Of a stretch of 64,000 nucleotides of DNA, positions 17,914-26,752 are shown in pieces. Under the pieces are notes generated by a model. The model saw nothing but the letters and a program-made list of their open reading frames with translations, did no database searches and was not told the origin of the DNA. Position numbers and translations under genes: made by a program. Source of the DNA: Dolichospermum planctonicum (GTDB taxonomy: Bacteria; Cyanobacteriota; Cyanobacteriia; Cyanobacteriales; Nostocaceae); the NCBI RefSeq assembly GCF_005402965.1, contig NZ_BJCF01000015.1, forward strand, positions 23,247 to 87,246, written 5' to 3'. Position 1 is the stretch's first letter, and every line of letters begins with the position of its first letter.

Positions 17914-18290
17914 GTAAATATATTATTTTTAAAGCAGATAAAGGACAGTTAAAAAACTGGAAAAAAATGTTACTATCTCATACTGGAGCTTGTACTAATA
18001 TCCTAGCTGAACATTATGATGGTTCTAAAAAACCTATTCCCGAACCAGGTTATAGACTCAAGGAATTTAGTCAAATTGAAGAATATGTAGATTCTGAATT
18101 TCCAGGTGCAAGTACACATTATAGAATTGGTGATTGGGAGGTTTCCAAGGTAGAAGAATATGTACCAGATTTACCTCTGGGTACTTTTGAATCAGTAGTT
18201 ATTTGTTATTGTCGTTATTCCCCAGTAAATACCCCATTAAAACCATTACCAAAAATCCAAGTATCCCCTAGTCTTAAAATAGAAGCGTGA
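17910..18290 (+). CDS. Hypothetical protein, last gene of the RHH cassette
   Basis: A 126-residue soluble protein starting MSKYIIFKADKGQLKNWKKM. It has an alpha/beta-looking N-terminus, an aromatic and charged middle (GDWEVSKVEEYVPDLPLGTF) and a proline-rich C-terminus (PVNTPLKPLPKIQVSP). I do not recognise it. It overlaps the 60-residue gene by four bases. With an RHH protein at the head, a toxin-antitoxin-like or small regulated accessory module is possible, but no catalytic motif is visible. Confidence 0.55.
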   Translation: MSKYIIFKADKGQLKNWKKMLLSHTGACTNILAEHYDGSKKPIPEPGYRLKEFSQIEEYVDSEFPGASTHYRIGDWEVSKVEEYVPDLPLGTFESVVICYCRYSPVNTPLKPLPKIQVSPSLKIEA

Positions 18291-18457
18291 ATAGAAACCT
18301 GTGGGAAATTGTAGGTAAATGAAAGAGGCATTTTCATGTAAATCTCCCACATTTCGATTTTATTTTCTGAAAAGTAATAGTTTTCAAATATATTGCTCAT
18401 CATATTAATTACACTGTAGCTAAAATCTCAAAGTTTTTACCCAATTCAGTAGTGTAA

Positions 18458-18571
18458 TTAATTTTCAATATTTATTTTTAAAATGCGTTTTGGAATAGTA
18501 TTAAATTCTCCTTCTCCTCTAGGAAATAATGGTAAGTAGTTTCTTTGTTCACGAGAATATTCGTAAAATGA
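18458..18571 (-). pseudogene. Possible gene remnant between RHH cassette and Rpn gene
   Basis: In the 427-bp spacer 18291-18717 one minus-strand frame reads like protein for about 36 codons (SFYEYSREQRNYLPLF, then GEGEFNTIPKRILKINIEN) and ends in TAA at 18458. It has no start codon, because an in-frame TAA precedes it. It may be the tail of a lost gene. The rest of the spacer is AT-rich with a terminator hairpin at 18641-18676. Confidence 0.25.
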
Positions 18572-18640
18572 TTATATGCTATATTCGATTAACCTCATTG
18601 AAGTTTGCATAATTATTGATATCATTGATTATACAGACAA

Positions 18641-18676
18641 AACCCACCGAATTTACAATTAAGCAAAAGGTGGGTT
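18641..18676. terminator. Terminator hairpin downstream of the Rpn-type nuclease gene
   Basis: An 8-bp perfect stem AACCCACC/GGTGGGTT encloses a 20-base loop, 42 bases beyond the minus-strand stop at 18718. A-tracts and T-tracts lie close on both sides, so it could act for either strand. Confidence 0.6.
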
Positions 18677-18717
18677 AAAAAACTTAATTTGTTTTAGCAA
18701 ATTCTCTTCGCAATTAA

Positions 18718-19692
18718 TTATTTAGATATTGTCAATTCCAAAGTCTGTTTAAAATCATCCACAGAATTAACTGTTACAGCCAATTTCAACATTTCATCTA
18801 AAATAGATAAATTAGAAATCTGAGATAGAGATACTATAATCTCTAAAGAAACCTCACCAAATCGAGTTTGCAAAACAGTTTTGATGTAATCACGAGCATT
18901 TTGTAATGCACCAATTTCCTTACCAATCTCTTTACCGCGTTCTATTGCCATTTCTTCTGTAGGACTGATAAAAGGCATTTTTCTTTCCTCCTCTAAACTG
19001 TTAAGTTGATTTAGTAACTTTTGCTGTAATTGCCCAGGTAAAGTCATCATTTTGTCAATGATTTTAAAGAGTTTAACAATTTGTTCTTTTGTTAAGCCTC
19101 TATCATAAAGTCCGCGAATTAATGTCCATTTCCATTGCTCCCGTTCTGATAAATTACCAGTGGTTGCTTTAGTTTTCAAATGTGCCATTACTATGATAGC
19201 AAATGGATTATCACTAGCTTCTAATTCCTGCCAGCGAGATTCATAGTCCAGTAGTTTAGCAATGGGAAATTTCAGACTAACTTCACACCCTCCAAGGGAA
19301 TAACCATAAGCACTAGGTCGCCAATTATGCCTTTCATCACCTAGAACGGCGAGACTAATTACAGGTTTGTGATATAAATCAAAGGAACGGTAATTATAAA
19401 TATACATCCGTTCACCAAAATATACTTCATATTGACTTTGAATTTCAACATGAATTAATATCCAAACTTCTCGTTTATCCAGTAACCAAACTTGATAAAG
19501 TTGGTCAGCAATACGTTTTTCTGTTTCTGATGAAGCCGTAATCTCCTGTAGTTCTTTATCAAGGGACTGAGGCGTTTGTGTCCAATCAATTAATTGATGG
19601 ACTTCGGGAAAAAAGAAGGTTAAGAAGCTTTCAAAATACTCCGTTAATGCTTCTTTCCAAGATTCATCATAATTAGCAGTTACTTCTTTCAT
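18718..19692 (-). CDS. Rpn-family nuclease (PD-(D/E)XK, putative transposase/invertase annotation)
   Basis: A 324-residue protein from ATG 19692 (MKEVTANYDESWKEALTEYF). The open frame runs 75 bases further upstream, but that part is repeat DNA. Family features: FFPEVHQLIDW near residue 30, the nuclease strand ILIHVEIQSQYE (E-x-Q), RMYIYNYRSFDLY, and a C-terminal helical tail with ERGKEIGKEIG. These proteins carry a PD-(D/E)XK fold, cut DNA and were described in E. coli as recombination-promoting nucleases. They are scattered, mobile-like genes in cyanobacteria. It lies inside the split liv operon. Confidence 0.85.
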   Translation of the reverse strand: MKEVTANYDESWKEALTEYFESFLTFFFPEVHQLIDWTQTPQSLDKELQEITASSETEKRIADQLYQVWLLDKREVWILIHVEIQSQYEVYFGERMYIYNYRSFDLYHKPVISLAVLGDERHNWRPSAYGYSLGGCEVSLKFPIAKLLDYESRWQELEASDNPFAIIVMAHLKTKATTGNLSEREQWKWTLIRGLYDRGLTKEQIVKLFKIIDKMMTLPGQLQQKLLNQLNSLEEERKMPFISPTEEMAIERGKEIGKEIGALQNARDYIKTVLQTRFGEVSLEIIVSLSQISNLSILDEMLKLAVTVNSVDDFKQTLELTISK

Positions 19693-19815
19693 AAGTAGGT
19701 TGGCGTTAAAAATTGTCGTTATGACAAGGGAACAGGGAACTCTTAACTGGGAACAGGTTTTGGGCAACTTTACTTTTCGTTACTTATGTCGGTTTTTTTC
19801 CGTTCACTTTCATAA
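19690..19815. repeat. Short copy of the MITE-like TAAGTAGGTT element
   Basis: It begins ATAAGTAGGTTGGCGTTAAA and ends with ACTTTTCGTTACTTATG plus a T-tract and CCGTT, as does the long copy at 28902-29248. The centre holds only a few GGGAACAGG units. The left end carries the complement of the nuclease start codon, so this element forms the 5' edge of that gene. The right end is degenerate compared with the long copy. Confidence 0.7.
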
Positions 19816-19876
19816 CAAAGATTCCTGATAGCTAAATTACTCTAATTTCTGTATTTCCTTAGAGGATGTTTTAATT

Positions 19877-20827
19877 CTACACCTTTTGAATAAACTTCTT
19901 ACCTAATAAACCTTGGGGTCTAACTAATAACATCATAAACAAGATGCCAAAAGCAACAGCATCTTTATAACCAGAATATTCTCCGGGAACTAATGCTTCA
20001 ATTATCCCGATAACTAAACCTCCCAAAACTGCACCGGGAATACTTCCTAAACCTCCTAAAACAATTACAGCTAAACCCCGTAAACCAAAACCAATTCCAA
20101 AATAAGGACCGGCTATGCTGACACTAGAAGCGACTAAAGTTCCTGCTAAACCTGCTAAGAAACTGCTGATAAAAAATGTGATAATGATGAATTTATCGGT
20201 ATTAATTCCTAACAAACTGGCAGTTATTTGATCTTCAGCGATCGCTTGCATAGCTTTACCATATTTAGTATAATTAACAAAATAGGTAATCATGGAAACA
20301 ACTATCAAGGAAACAACAAAAATTATTAGTTGTACAGTGCGAATAGGAATTGGATGTTGGGCGCTACCAAAATTAATTGCTGCTGGTAAATTCCCAAACG
20401 TATCCGCTGGAAAAGTGTAACTTTCTGCACCTAATAAATATTGAATTAAGTTAACAATTACCACGGCTACACCCAAGCTAGAAACCACTGTTAATAATGG
20501 GTCAGAACCTTTACGCCGCAATGGTTTAAAGGCAAGACGTTCCATGATGACTCCGATTAATCCAGCCAAGATACTACCTAAAATCAAAGCAATTGTAAAA
20601 GGCAATTTTAAGGGTAAAGCTGCATTAGCTAACAAACCACTAAAGCCAAAATTCCCGCCCATGAGTGCATAAGTAAAATAAGCACCTAAAGTAAAAATTG
20701 CCCCATGGGCTAAATTAATAATGCCTAAAATCGAATAAACTAGGGTATATCCTAAAGCAAAAATAGCGTAAACGCTGCCAATAGATAACCCATTTAACAA
20801 CTGTTGTAAAATTACTGTGAAATCCAT
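19877..20827 (-). CDS. livH: Branched-chain/neutral amino acid ABC transporter permease, LivH type
   Basis: A 316-residue hydrophobic permease. Hallmark blocks are LLNGLSIGSVYAIFALGYTL, GIINLAHGAIFTLGAYF, and GKAMQAIAEDQITASLLGIN, the cytoplasmic loop. It starts six bases after the livJ stop on the minus strand. LivH and LivM form the heterodimeric channel, but here livM lies beyond an insertion. Confidence 0.92.
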   Translation of the reverse strand: MDFTVILQQLLNGLSIGSVYAIFALGYTLVYSILGIINLAHGAIFTLGAYFTYALMGGNFGFSGLLANAALPLKLPFTIALILGSILAGLIGVIMERLAFKPLRRKGSDPLLTVVSSLGVAVVIVNLIQYLLGAESYTFPADTFGNLPAAINFGSAQHPIPIRTVQLIIFVVSLIVVSMITYFVNYTKYGKAMQAIAEDQITASLLGINTDKFIIITFFISSFLAGLAGTLVASSVSIAGPYFGIGFGLRGLAVIVLGGLGSIPGAVLGGLVIGIIEALVPGEYSGYKDAVAFGILFMMLLVRPQGLLGKKFIQKV

Positions 20828-20833
20828 TTCCGA

Positions 20834-22048
20834 CTATTTAATAAATGTGAATTTGCCACTATTGCCATCTTTATCCATTTTGATTTGGGCTACATATAAA
20901 TCTTTTTGTACTACTTCACCGATAGGTGTGAAAGATATTTCCCCTAAAGGTGTATCATACTTTCCTGCTAATATCTGTTTATTCAGTGAAGTTCTTAATT
21001 GTGGTAATGGCAATTTATTAATCTTACTCTGATTATCTAAAGCTTTGAGTGCTTCTACATAAACTTGTAGAGCGGTAAAAGCTTGGGCGCTAAATTGGGG
21101 TGGTTCTTTCTTGTATTGATCTAAATAACTTTGCCGAAATTTTTGGTTAATATTATTAGCATGATCTGGACTGTAGGCTTGAGCAATAATTACACCATCG
21201 CAAAGTGCTTTACATACTGTCAATATATTAGATGAGTTTAAACCATTGCCACCAATAATTAAACCTTTATAACCGAGTTCTCGCAACTGTCTTACTAAGT
21301 TACCACCATCAGCAGCCAAACCAGAAATAATCACTAAATCTGGTTTTAAATTCATAGCATTAGTAATTTGACTTTGAAAATCAGTATCAGTAGTTTGAAA
21401 TTTTTGGACTGTAACTATTTCTAGTTTTGCGTCTTTAACTGTTTTTTGAAATATTTCTGTTTCTGATTTATTAAATGCGTCATTTTGGGCATAAAAAACA
21501 GCCACTTTTTTAATATTGGGGTTTTGTTTGAGTGCTGCTTTGACTGCATTGGGAGCAACTTTAGCAATAGGTACAGATACACGAGCAATATAATCACCTA
21601 ATTCGGGAATACCTTTAGCCGTATTTGATGCTGCAATTACTGGAACTTTAGCACGTTCTGCAACCGGGTCAGCACTAAAAGCTTGTTGGGATAAAGTTGG
21701 ACCAATAATACCCACCACTTTATCTTTGTTGATTAATGTTTGAAAGGCGTTGATTGCCCCTGGTTCATCTCCACTAGTATCTTGCACTACTAATTTAATG
21801 GGTGTACCATTAACCCCACCTTGATCATTAAAATACTTTTCGGCTATTTTTACACCTGCTATACCCTCTTGACCTAGTAAGGCCACGTTGCTAGTCTGGG
21901 CAAAGGCGATGCCAATGGGGATAGCACTAGATGTAGGGGTGGAGGTATTAGTTGCAGTGTTAGTCCCGGTATTACCGCCGCCGCAAGCTGTTAGTAAAAT
22001 AGTGCAGGTAGCTAAGAATGTGGTTGTTAGTCCAGGAGTTTTGTTCAT
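20834..22048 (-). CDS. livJ: Amino acid ABC transporter substrate-binding lipoprotein, LivJ type
   Basis: A 404-residue periplasmic-binding protein of the Leu/Ile/Val class (Peripla_BP_6). The N-terminus carries a lipobox (ILLTACGGG, Cys at about residue 22) followed by a Thr/Asn/Ser-rich linker. The mature domain has IPIGIAFAQTSNVALLGQEG, GVNGTPIKLVVQDTSGDEP and VVGIIGPTLSQQAF. It is first gene of the transporter operon. The 490-bp region upstream (22049-22538) contains the 88-bp hairpin array and one more hairpin, with no gene. Confidence 0.92.
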   Translation of the reverse strand: MNKTPGLTTTFLATCTILLTACGGGNTGTNTATNTSTPTSSAIPIGIAFAQTSNVALLGQEGIAGVKIAEKYFNDQGGVNGTPIKLVVQDTSGDEPGAINAFQTLINKDKVVGIIGPTLSQQAFSADPVAERAKVPVIAASNTAKGIPELGDYIARVSVPIAKVAPNAVKAALKQNPNIKKVAVFYAQNDAFNKSETEIFQKTVKDAKLEIVTVQKFQTTDTDFQSQITNAMNLKPDLVIISGLAADGGNLVRQLRELGYKGLIIGGNGLNSSNILTVCKALCDGVIIAQAYSPDHANNINQKFRQSYLDQYKKEPPQFSAQAFTALQVYVEALKALDNQSKINKLPLPQLRTSLNKQILAGKYDTPLGEISFTPIGEVVQKDLYVAQIKMDKDGNSGKFTFIK

Positions 22049-22162
22049 GATTCAACTATAGTTATAGTTTTGGGATCATATTTATTTAACCACACAAGGA
22101 CTGATAATTAGTTGCTAATTAGTTAGTGTAGTAGGTCTGATTTTTGAAAATATCAGTATCTT

Positions 22163-22370
22163 GTGGTGCGGGCATCCTGCCCGCTATAATTATACCAATT
22201 AAAATTATACTTAAATGCAGTATATTTGAGGTAGGGTGTGTTAGCTGTCTGTGGTGCGGGCATCCTGCCCGCTATAAATTAGCACAATAAAATTATACTT
22301 AAATGCAGTATATTTGAGGTATGGTGTGTTAGCTGTCTGTGGTGCGGGCATCCTGCCCGCTATAAATTAG
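22163..22370. repeat. Tandem 88-bp repeat carrying a GC-rich hairpin, three hairpin copies
   Basis: The hairpin GCGGGCATCCTGCCCGC (7-bp perfect stem, TCC loop) occurs three times, with GTGGTGCGGG starting at 22163, 22251 and 22339, exactly 88 bp apart. Between them lies a repeated AT-rich stretch (AATTATACTTAAATGCAG, then TATATTTGAGGTA and GTGTGTTAGCTGTCTG). The last two units are nearly identical; the first is partial. It lies between livJ and the 19-residue-repeat gene. Confidence 0.9.
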
Positions 22371-22396
22371 CACAATAAAATTGGTAAATTCACGGT

Positions 22397-22426
22397 GTTG
22401 CATAATGGCGGTAGAAATTATGCAAC
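22397..22426. terminator. 10-bp-stem hairpin in the livJ upstream spacer
   Basis: GTTGCATAAT pairs perfectly with ATTATGCAAC around a 10-base loop. There is no strong T-tract beside it. It lies about 110 bases downstream of the minus-strand 22539-22844 gene, so it may terminate that transcript, or it may be another repeat. Confidence 0.4.
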
Positions 22427-22538
22427 GACCTCAGAAAAATTAAGAGGATGTTTTTCTAGTATTGGGCGAATATAGCCTCACTCTAAACATTGGATACTTT
22501 ATACAAGCATTCTGACTCCTCAATTCTTAACTTTGGTA

Positions 22539-22844
22539 CTAATCTAGAAAACCCATCAAAATTTCGGAATCATCAAAAGTATTTGGGGCTATTGGGCGAT
22601 TTCCGAATATAGAATAGTTTTGAGCAATTACCAAAGCGCTGGAAGCAATGGGACGAATACCAGACAAATTAATACTATCAACCACTTGGAATGTGTTTGC
22701 ACCTATGGGACGAATTCCCATGGAGTTGTAGGTATCAACTACCTGTAAAGTCCCTGTGGTAATGGGACGCATTCCAGCTACTATCATTGTTCCTTGAGAA
22801 CTTTGTTCAGTATTACCACTGTTTTCTTGAGTATTTTCTGTCAT
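22539..22844 (-). CDS. Small protein of four 19-residue RPI repeats
   Basis: A 101-residue protein. After a polar Gln/Ser/Asn N-terminus (about 20 residues) it consists of four units of 19 residues, each beginning (M/I/N)RPI: MRPITTGTLQVVDTYNSMG, IRPIGANTFQVVDSINLSG, IRPIASSALVIAQNYSIFG, then NRPIAPNTF and a short acidic tail. The pattern resembles short beta repeats that might stack. AGGAG lies upstream of the ATG. No signal peptide or membrane segment. I do not recognise a named family. Confidence 0.75.
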   Translation of the reverse strand: MTENTQENSGNTEQSSQGTMIVAGMRPITTGTLQVVDTYNSMGIRPIGANTFQVVDSINLSGIRPIASSALVIAQNYSIFGNRPIAPNTFDDSEILMGFLD

Positions 22845-23030
22845 TGTTATTTCTCCTTTGTATCTGATGGCACTTATTTAAACTCAATCTTTGTTTGTTA
22901 AGTGAATTTTACAATAGATAAGGAAAGAAGTATTTTTTTCCCATATATTAAAAGTCTAACCTTAAATCAGCATATATCACAGATTGCACTTGAGATTGAT
23001 ATATTTTGATCAGATAGAATATACTCATGA

Positions 23031-23057
23031 TAGCGAAGCCTGGAACCGGAATCGCTA
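23031..23057 (+). promoter_or_regulatory. Hairpin in the leader of the hydantoinase gene
   Basis: TAGCGA (23031-23036) pairs with TCGCTA (23052-23057), with an inner CC/GG pair around TGGAA. It lies about 65 bases before the start codon. I cannot match it to a known riboswitch, and it may be a plain hairpin. The rest of 22845-23123 is AT-rich and shows nothing else. Confidence 0.3.
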
Positions 23058-23123
23058 AACCTGCCAATACCTAGTTAGGGTTTTGATTAAAGTTTGTAAC
23101 TATTGACAGAGGTGTAATCTACA

Positions 23124-26100
23124 ATGACTTGGGAATTTTGGATTGATAGGGGTGGTACGTTTACTGATATTGTCGCCAAAAGCCCAGATGGTAAGTTACA
23201 AATTCATAAGCTATTATCCGAAAATCACGAACGGTACACCGATGCCGCCATAGAGGGAATTAGGCAAATTTTAGGCATTTCTGCTCACGCGGCTATTCCT
23301 AGTCAAGAAATCGCAGTTGTTAAAATGGGAACAACAGTAGCCACAAATGCCCTCCTGGAAAAAAAGGGAGATAGAACTGTTTTAATTATCACCAAGGGGT
23401 TTGCAGACGCTTTAAGAATTGGGTATCAAAACCGTCCTGACATTTTTGCTCGGCAAATTATTTTACCAGAAATGTTGTATGAGCAGGTGATTGAAGTAGA
23501 AGAACGTTACAATGCTCAAGGTGAAGTATTAATTAACTTAAATTTAGATAGTGTTCACCGACAACTACAAACAGCTTACAATAACGGCATTCGTTCCTGT
23601 GCAATTGTTTTTATGCACGGTTATCGCTACACTAACCATGAAAAACAAGTTGCTAACCTCGCCAAAAACATCGGCTTTACTCAAGTTTCAGTATCTCATG
23701 AAGTTACCCCGTTAATGAAGTTAGTTAGTCGGGGTGATACAACGGTAGTAGATGCTTATTTATCCCCGATTTTACGAAGATATGTCAATCAAGTAGCCAG
23801 TCAGTTGGGAAAAAATGTCACCCTCCAGTTTATGCAATCTCACGGAGGCTTAACTGACGCGGAAACATTTCAAGGTAAAGATAGTATCTTATCAGGTCCT
23901 GCGGGGGGAATTGTCGGGGCGGTGCAAACTAGCATCATAGCAGGATTTAATAAAATTATCAGTTTTGATATGGGTGGTACATCTACGGATGTTGCCCATT
24001 ACAATGGTGAATATGAACGCACATTAGAGGCGGAAGTGGCTGGGGTGAGATTCCGCACACCAATGATGGCTATTCATACAGTTGCAGCGGGTGGTGGCTC
24101 AATTTTACATTTCGATGGTTCTCGCTATCGCGTCGGACCAGAATCCGCTGGTGCAAATCCTGGACCGGCTTCCTACTCTAAAGGTGGACCGCTGACAGTC
24201 ACAGATTGTAATGTCATGGTGGGTAAGTTGCAACCGGCTTTTTTTCCCCAGGTATTTGGTAGAGAAGCAAATTTACCATTAGATGTAGAGATTGTCAAGG
24301 GTAAATTTGCGGAATTAAGAGCAGAAATTGGTGATCATCGCCCAGCGGAGGAAGTAGCCACAGGTTTTCTGACCATAGCTGTTGATAAAATGGCCAATGC
24401 AATTAAGAAAATCTCGCTCCAACGTGGTTATGATATATCCGAATATACTTTATGCTGTTTTGGTGGTGCAGGTGGACAACACGCTTGTTTAATTGCTGAC
24501 GCTTTAGGGATGAAACAGGTATTGATTCATCCCTATTCTGGGGTTTTATCTGCTTATGGGATGGGTTTAGCAGATGTTAGAGTCTTAAAAGACAAAGCTA
24601 TTGAAGCGGTTTTAGAATTAAAATTGTTGTCAGATTTAAGAGCAGTATTCGCAGAATTAGCAGCAGCGGGAAAAAAAGAATTAAACCGCCAAAATCCTGG
24701 TAATGTAGAGATTTTGCTGTATAAAAAGCTGCATTTAAGATATGAAGGAACAGACGCGCTTTTAGTGGTAGATTTCGCTGATTTACAAGCAATAGAGGAT
24801 CAATTTGCAGAATTACACCGTCAGCGTTATGGCTTTATTGTCGCGGAAAAGCGGTTAATTGTGGAGGCGGTAACGGTAGAATTAGTATTACATCATCATC
24901 GCCAAACTGTCACCGTAATTTCTCGAATAAATGATAATTTACCTGTTGCAGAGACAACCGTACAAATGTTTACGGCTGGAAAATGGTGGAATACTCCAGT
25001 TTATCGTCGGGAGAATTTACAACCGGGGGACTGTATTTTAGGTCCTGCAATTATTGTAGAAGCGACAGGTACAAATATTATTGAACCTAACTGGAAAGCG
25101 GAATTAACTAATATTCAGAATTTGATATTAAAGCATAATGGAAATGCTCGATCTTTAACCAAAAATCCAAAATCGAAAATCCAAAATCGCCAAGACGCGG
25201 TTATGTTGGAAATTTTTAATAATTTGTTTCGAGCGATCGCTGAACAAATGGGTATAACATTACAAAATACCAGTTCCTCTGTCAATATTAAAGAAAGACT
25301 TGATTTTTCCTGTGCAATTTTCGATCATCATGGACAATTGGTAGCAAATGCGCCGCATATTCCTGTCCATTTAGGTTCTATGAGTGAAAGTGTTCAAGCT
25401 TTGATTTCCACTCATGAAAATAATATTAAACCGGGTGATGTTTTTGCTGCTAATAATCCCTACAATGGGGGAACACACCTTCCAGATATTACAGTTATTA
25501 CCCCTGTATTTCTCAATGCTAATTTTCCCATTTTTTATGTTGCTTCCCGGGGACATCATGCAGATATTGGTGGAATAACTCCTGGTTCTATGCCACCTTA
25601 TAGTACAAATATAGCAGAAGAAGGAATTTTATTAGATAATTTTCAACTAGTTAATTCTGGGATTTTCTGTGAACAAGAATTAATTAATTTACTCAGTAGT
25701 GAACCGTACCCAGCTAGGAATATTTCTCAAAATATCGCCGATTTAAAAGCGCAAATTGCAGCGAATCAAATCGGTGTTCAAGAACTTCTAAAAATGGTAG
25801 AACACTATAGTTTAGAAACAGTCCAAGCTTATATGGGTTTTGTCCAAGACAATGGGGAGGAATCAGTGCGTCGTGTTATTGAAGTTTTAAAAGACGGTAG
25901 TTTTAGTTATGCTTTAGATGATGGAAGTATGATTAAAGTAGAAATTACCATTGATAAAAACTCCAGAAATGCCAAAATAGACTTTACTGGTACTTCACCA
26001 CAATTAAATAATAACTTTAATGCACCTTCAGCAGTATGTAAAGCAGCAGTTTTATATGTTTTTCGCACCTTAGTAAATGACGATATTCCTTTAAATGCAG

Positions 26101-26717
26101 GATGTATGAAACCCTTAGAAGTTATTATTCCTCAAGGTTGTATGTTAAACCCCTCTTATCCGGCTGCGGTAGTTGGGGGAAACGTGGAAACTTCCCAAGC
26201 AATTACTGATACTTTATATGGGGCTTTAGGTGTGTTAGCAGCTTCCCAAGGAACGATGAATAATTTCACTTTTGGAAATGAGAAATATCAATATTATGAA
26301 ACTATCTGCGGTGGTTCTGGTGCGGGTGCAAATTTTGATGGAACAGACGCAGTTCATACTCACATGACTAATTCTAGATTAACAGATCCCGAAGTTTTAG
26401 AATGGCGTTTTCCTGTGATTTTAGAAAGTTTTGCAATTCGTCAACATAGTGGTGGTCAAGGTCAATATCACGGTGGAAATGGTGTAATTCGGCGGTTACA
26501 ATTTTTAGAAAATATGACAGCAGGAATTTTAGCAAATCATCGCATTATTCCCCCATTTGGTTTATGTGGTGGAGAAGCAGGTATAGTAGGTAAAAATTAT
26601 GTAGAAAGAAATAATGGAACTGTGGAGAAATTAGCAAGCAAAGCCGTGGTAGAAATGAATCCTGGAGATATATTTGTGATTGAAACTCCTGGTGGTGGAG
26701 GCTACAGCCAGTTGTGA
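23124..26717 (+). CDS. Fused HyuA-HyuB hydantoinase / 5-oxoprolinase
   Basis: A 1,197-residue fusion. Residues 1 to about 675 are HyuA-like (actin-like ATPase fold): [54 protein letters not shown]. Residues about 692-1197 are HyuB-like: [43 protein letters not shown] and a C-terminal ETPGGGGY. Such fusions catalyse ATP-dependent opening of 5-oxoproline or hydantoin-type rings. In a cyanobacterium 5-oxoproline recycling (glutathione turnover) is the likely role, but not proven. The linker (about 679-691) is encoded by dispersed-repeat DNA at 25159-25189. Confidence 0.92.
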   Translation: MTWEFWIDRGGTFTDIVAKSPDGKLQIHKLLSENHERYTDAAIEGIRQILGISAHAAIPSQEIAVVKMGTTVATNALLEKKGDRTVLIITKGFADALRIGYQNRPDIFARQIILPEMLYEQVIEVEERYNAQGEVLINLNLDSVHRQLQTAYNNGIRSCAIVFMHGYRYTNHEKQVANLAKNIGFTQVSVSHEVTPLMKLVSRGDTTVVDAYLSPILRRYVNQVASQLGKNVTLQFMQSHGGLTDAETFQGKDSILSGPAGGIVGAVQTSIIAGFNKIISFDMGGTSTDVAHYNGEYERTLEAEVAGVRFRTPMMAIHTVAAGGGSILHFDGSRYRVGPESAGANPGPASYSKGGPLTVTDCNVMVGKLQPAFFPQVFGREANLPLDVEIVKGKFAELRAEIGDHRPAEEVATGFLTIAVDKMANAIKKISLQRGYDISEYTLCCFGGAGGQHACLIADALGMKQVLIHPYSGVLSAYGMGLADVRVLKDKAIEAVLELKLLSDLRAVFAELAAAGKKELNRQNPGNVEILLYKKLHLRYEGTDALLVVDFADLQAIEDQFAELHRQRYGFIVAEKRLIVEAVTVELVLHHHRQTVTVISRINDNLPVAETTVQMFTAGKWWNTPVYRRENLQPGDCILGPAIIVEATGTNIIEPNWKAELTNIQNLILKHNGNARSLTKNPKSKIQNRQDAVMLEIFNNLFRAIAEQMGITLQNTSSSVNIKERLDFSCAIFDHHGQLVANAPHIPVHLGSMSESVQALISTHENNIKPGDVFAANNPYNGGTHLPDITVITPVFLNANFPIFYVASRGHHADIGGITPGSMPPYSTNIAEEGILLDNFQLVNSGIFCEQELINLLSSEPYPARNISQNIADLKAQIAANQIGVQELLKMVEHYSLETVQAYMGFVQDNGEESVRRVIEVLKDGSFSYALDDGSMIKVEITIDKNSRNAKIDFTGTSPQLNNNFNAPSAVCKAAVLYVFRTLVNDDIPLNAGCMKPLEVIIPQGCMLNPSYPAAVVGGNVETSQAITDTLYGALGVLAASQGTMNNFTFGNEKYQYYETICGGSGAGANFDGTDAVHTHMTNSRLTDPEVLEWRFPVILESFAIRQHSGGQGQYHGGNGVIRRLQFLENMTAGILANHRIIPPFGLCGGEAGIVGKNYVERNNGTVEKLASKAVVEMNPGDIFVIETPGGGGYSQL
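25159..25189 (+). repeat. Dispersed AAATCCAAAATC repeat inside the HyuA-HyuB linker
   Basis: Units CCAAAAATCCAAAATCGAAA and ATCCAAAATCG repeat with heptamer period and are translated as KNPKSKIQN. The same AAAATCC/GGATTTT heptamer, on the other strand, fills the spacer upstream of pyrB (49574-49672). It lies exactly between the two enzyme halves. Confidence 0.65.
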
Positions 26718-26752
26718 TGAGGTGAATTTTCATTGATAACGTAGTAGAATAG

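Noticed and set aside
19693..19767. Upstream extension of the Rpn nuclease frame
   Set aside because: It is translated repeat-element sequence. The conserved family start is at 19692.
22163..22370. 88-bp hairpin array as a CRISPR
   Set aside because: Sequence between hairpins is itself repeated, so there are no unique spacers.
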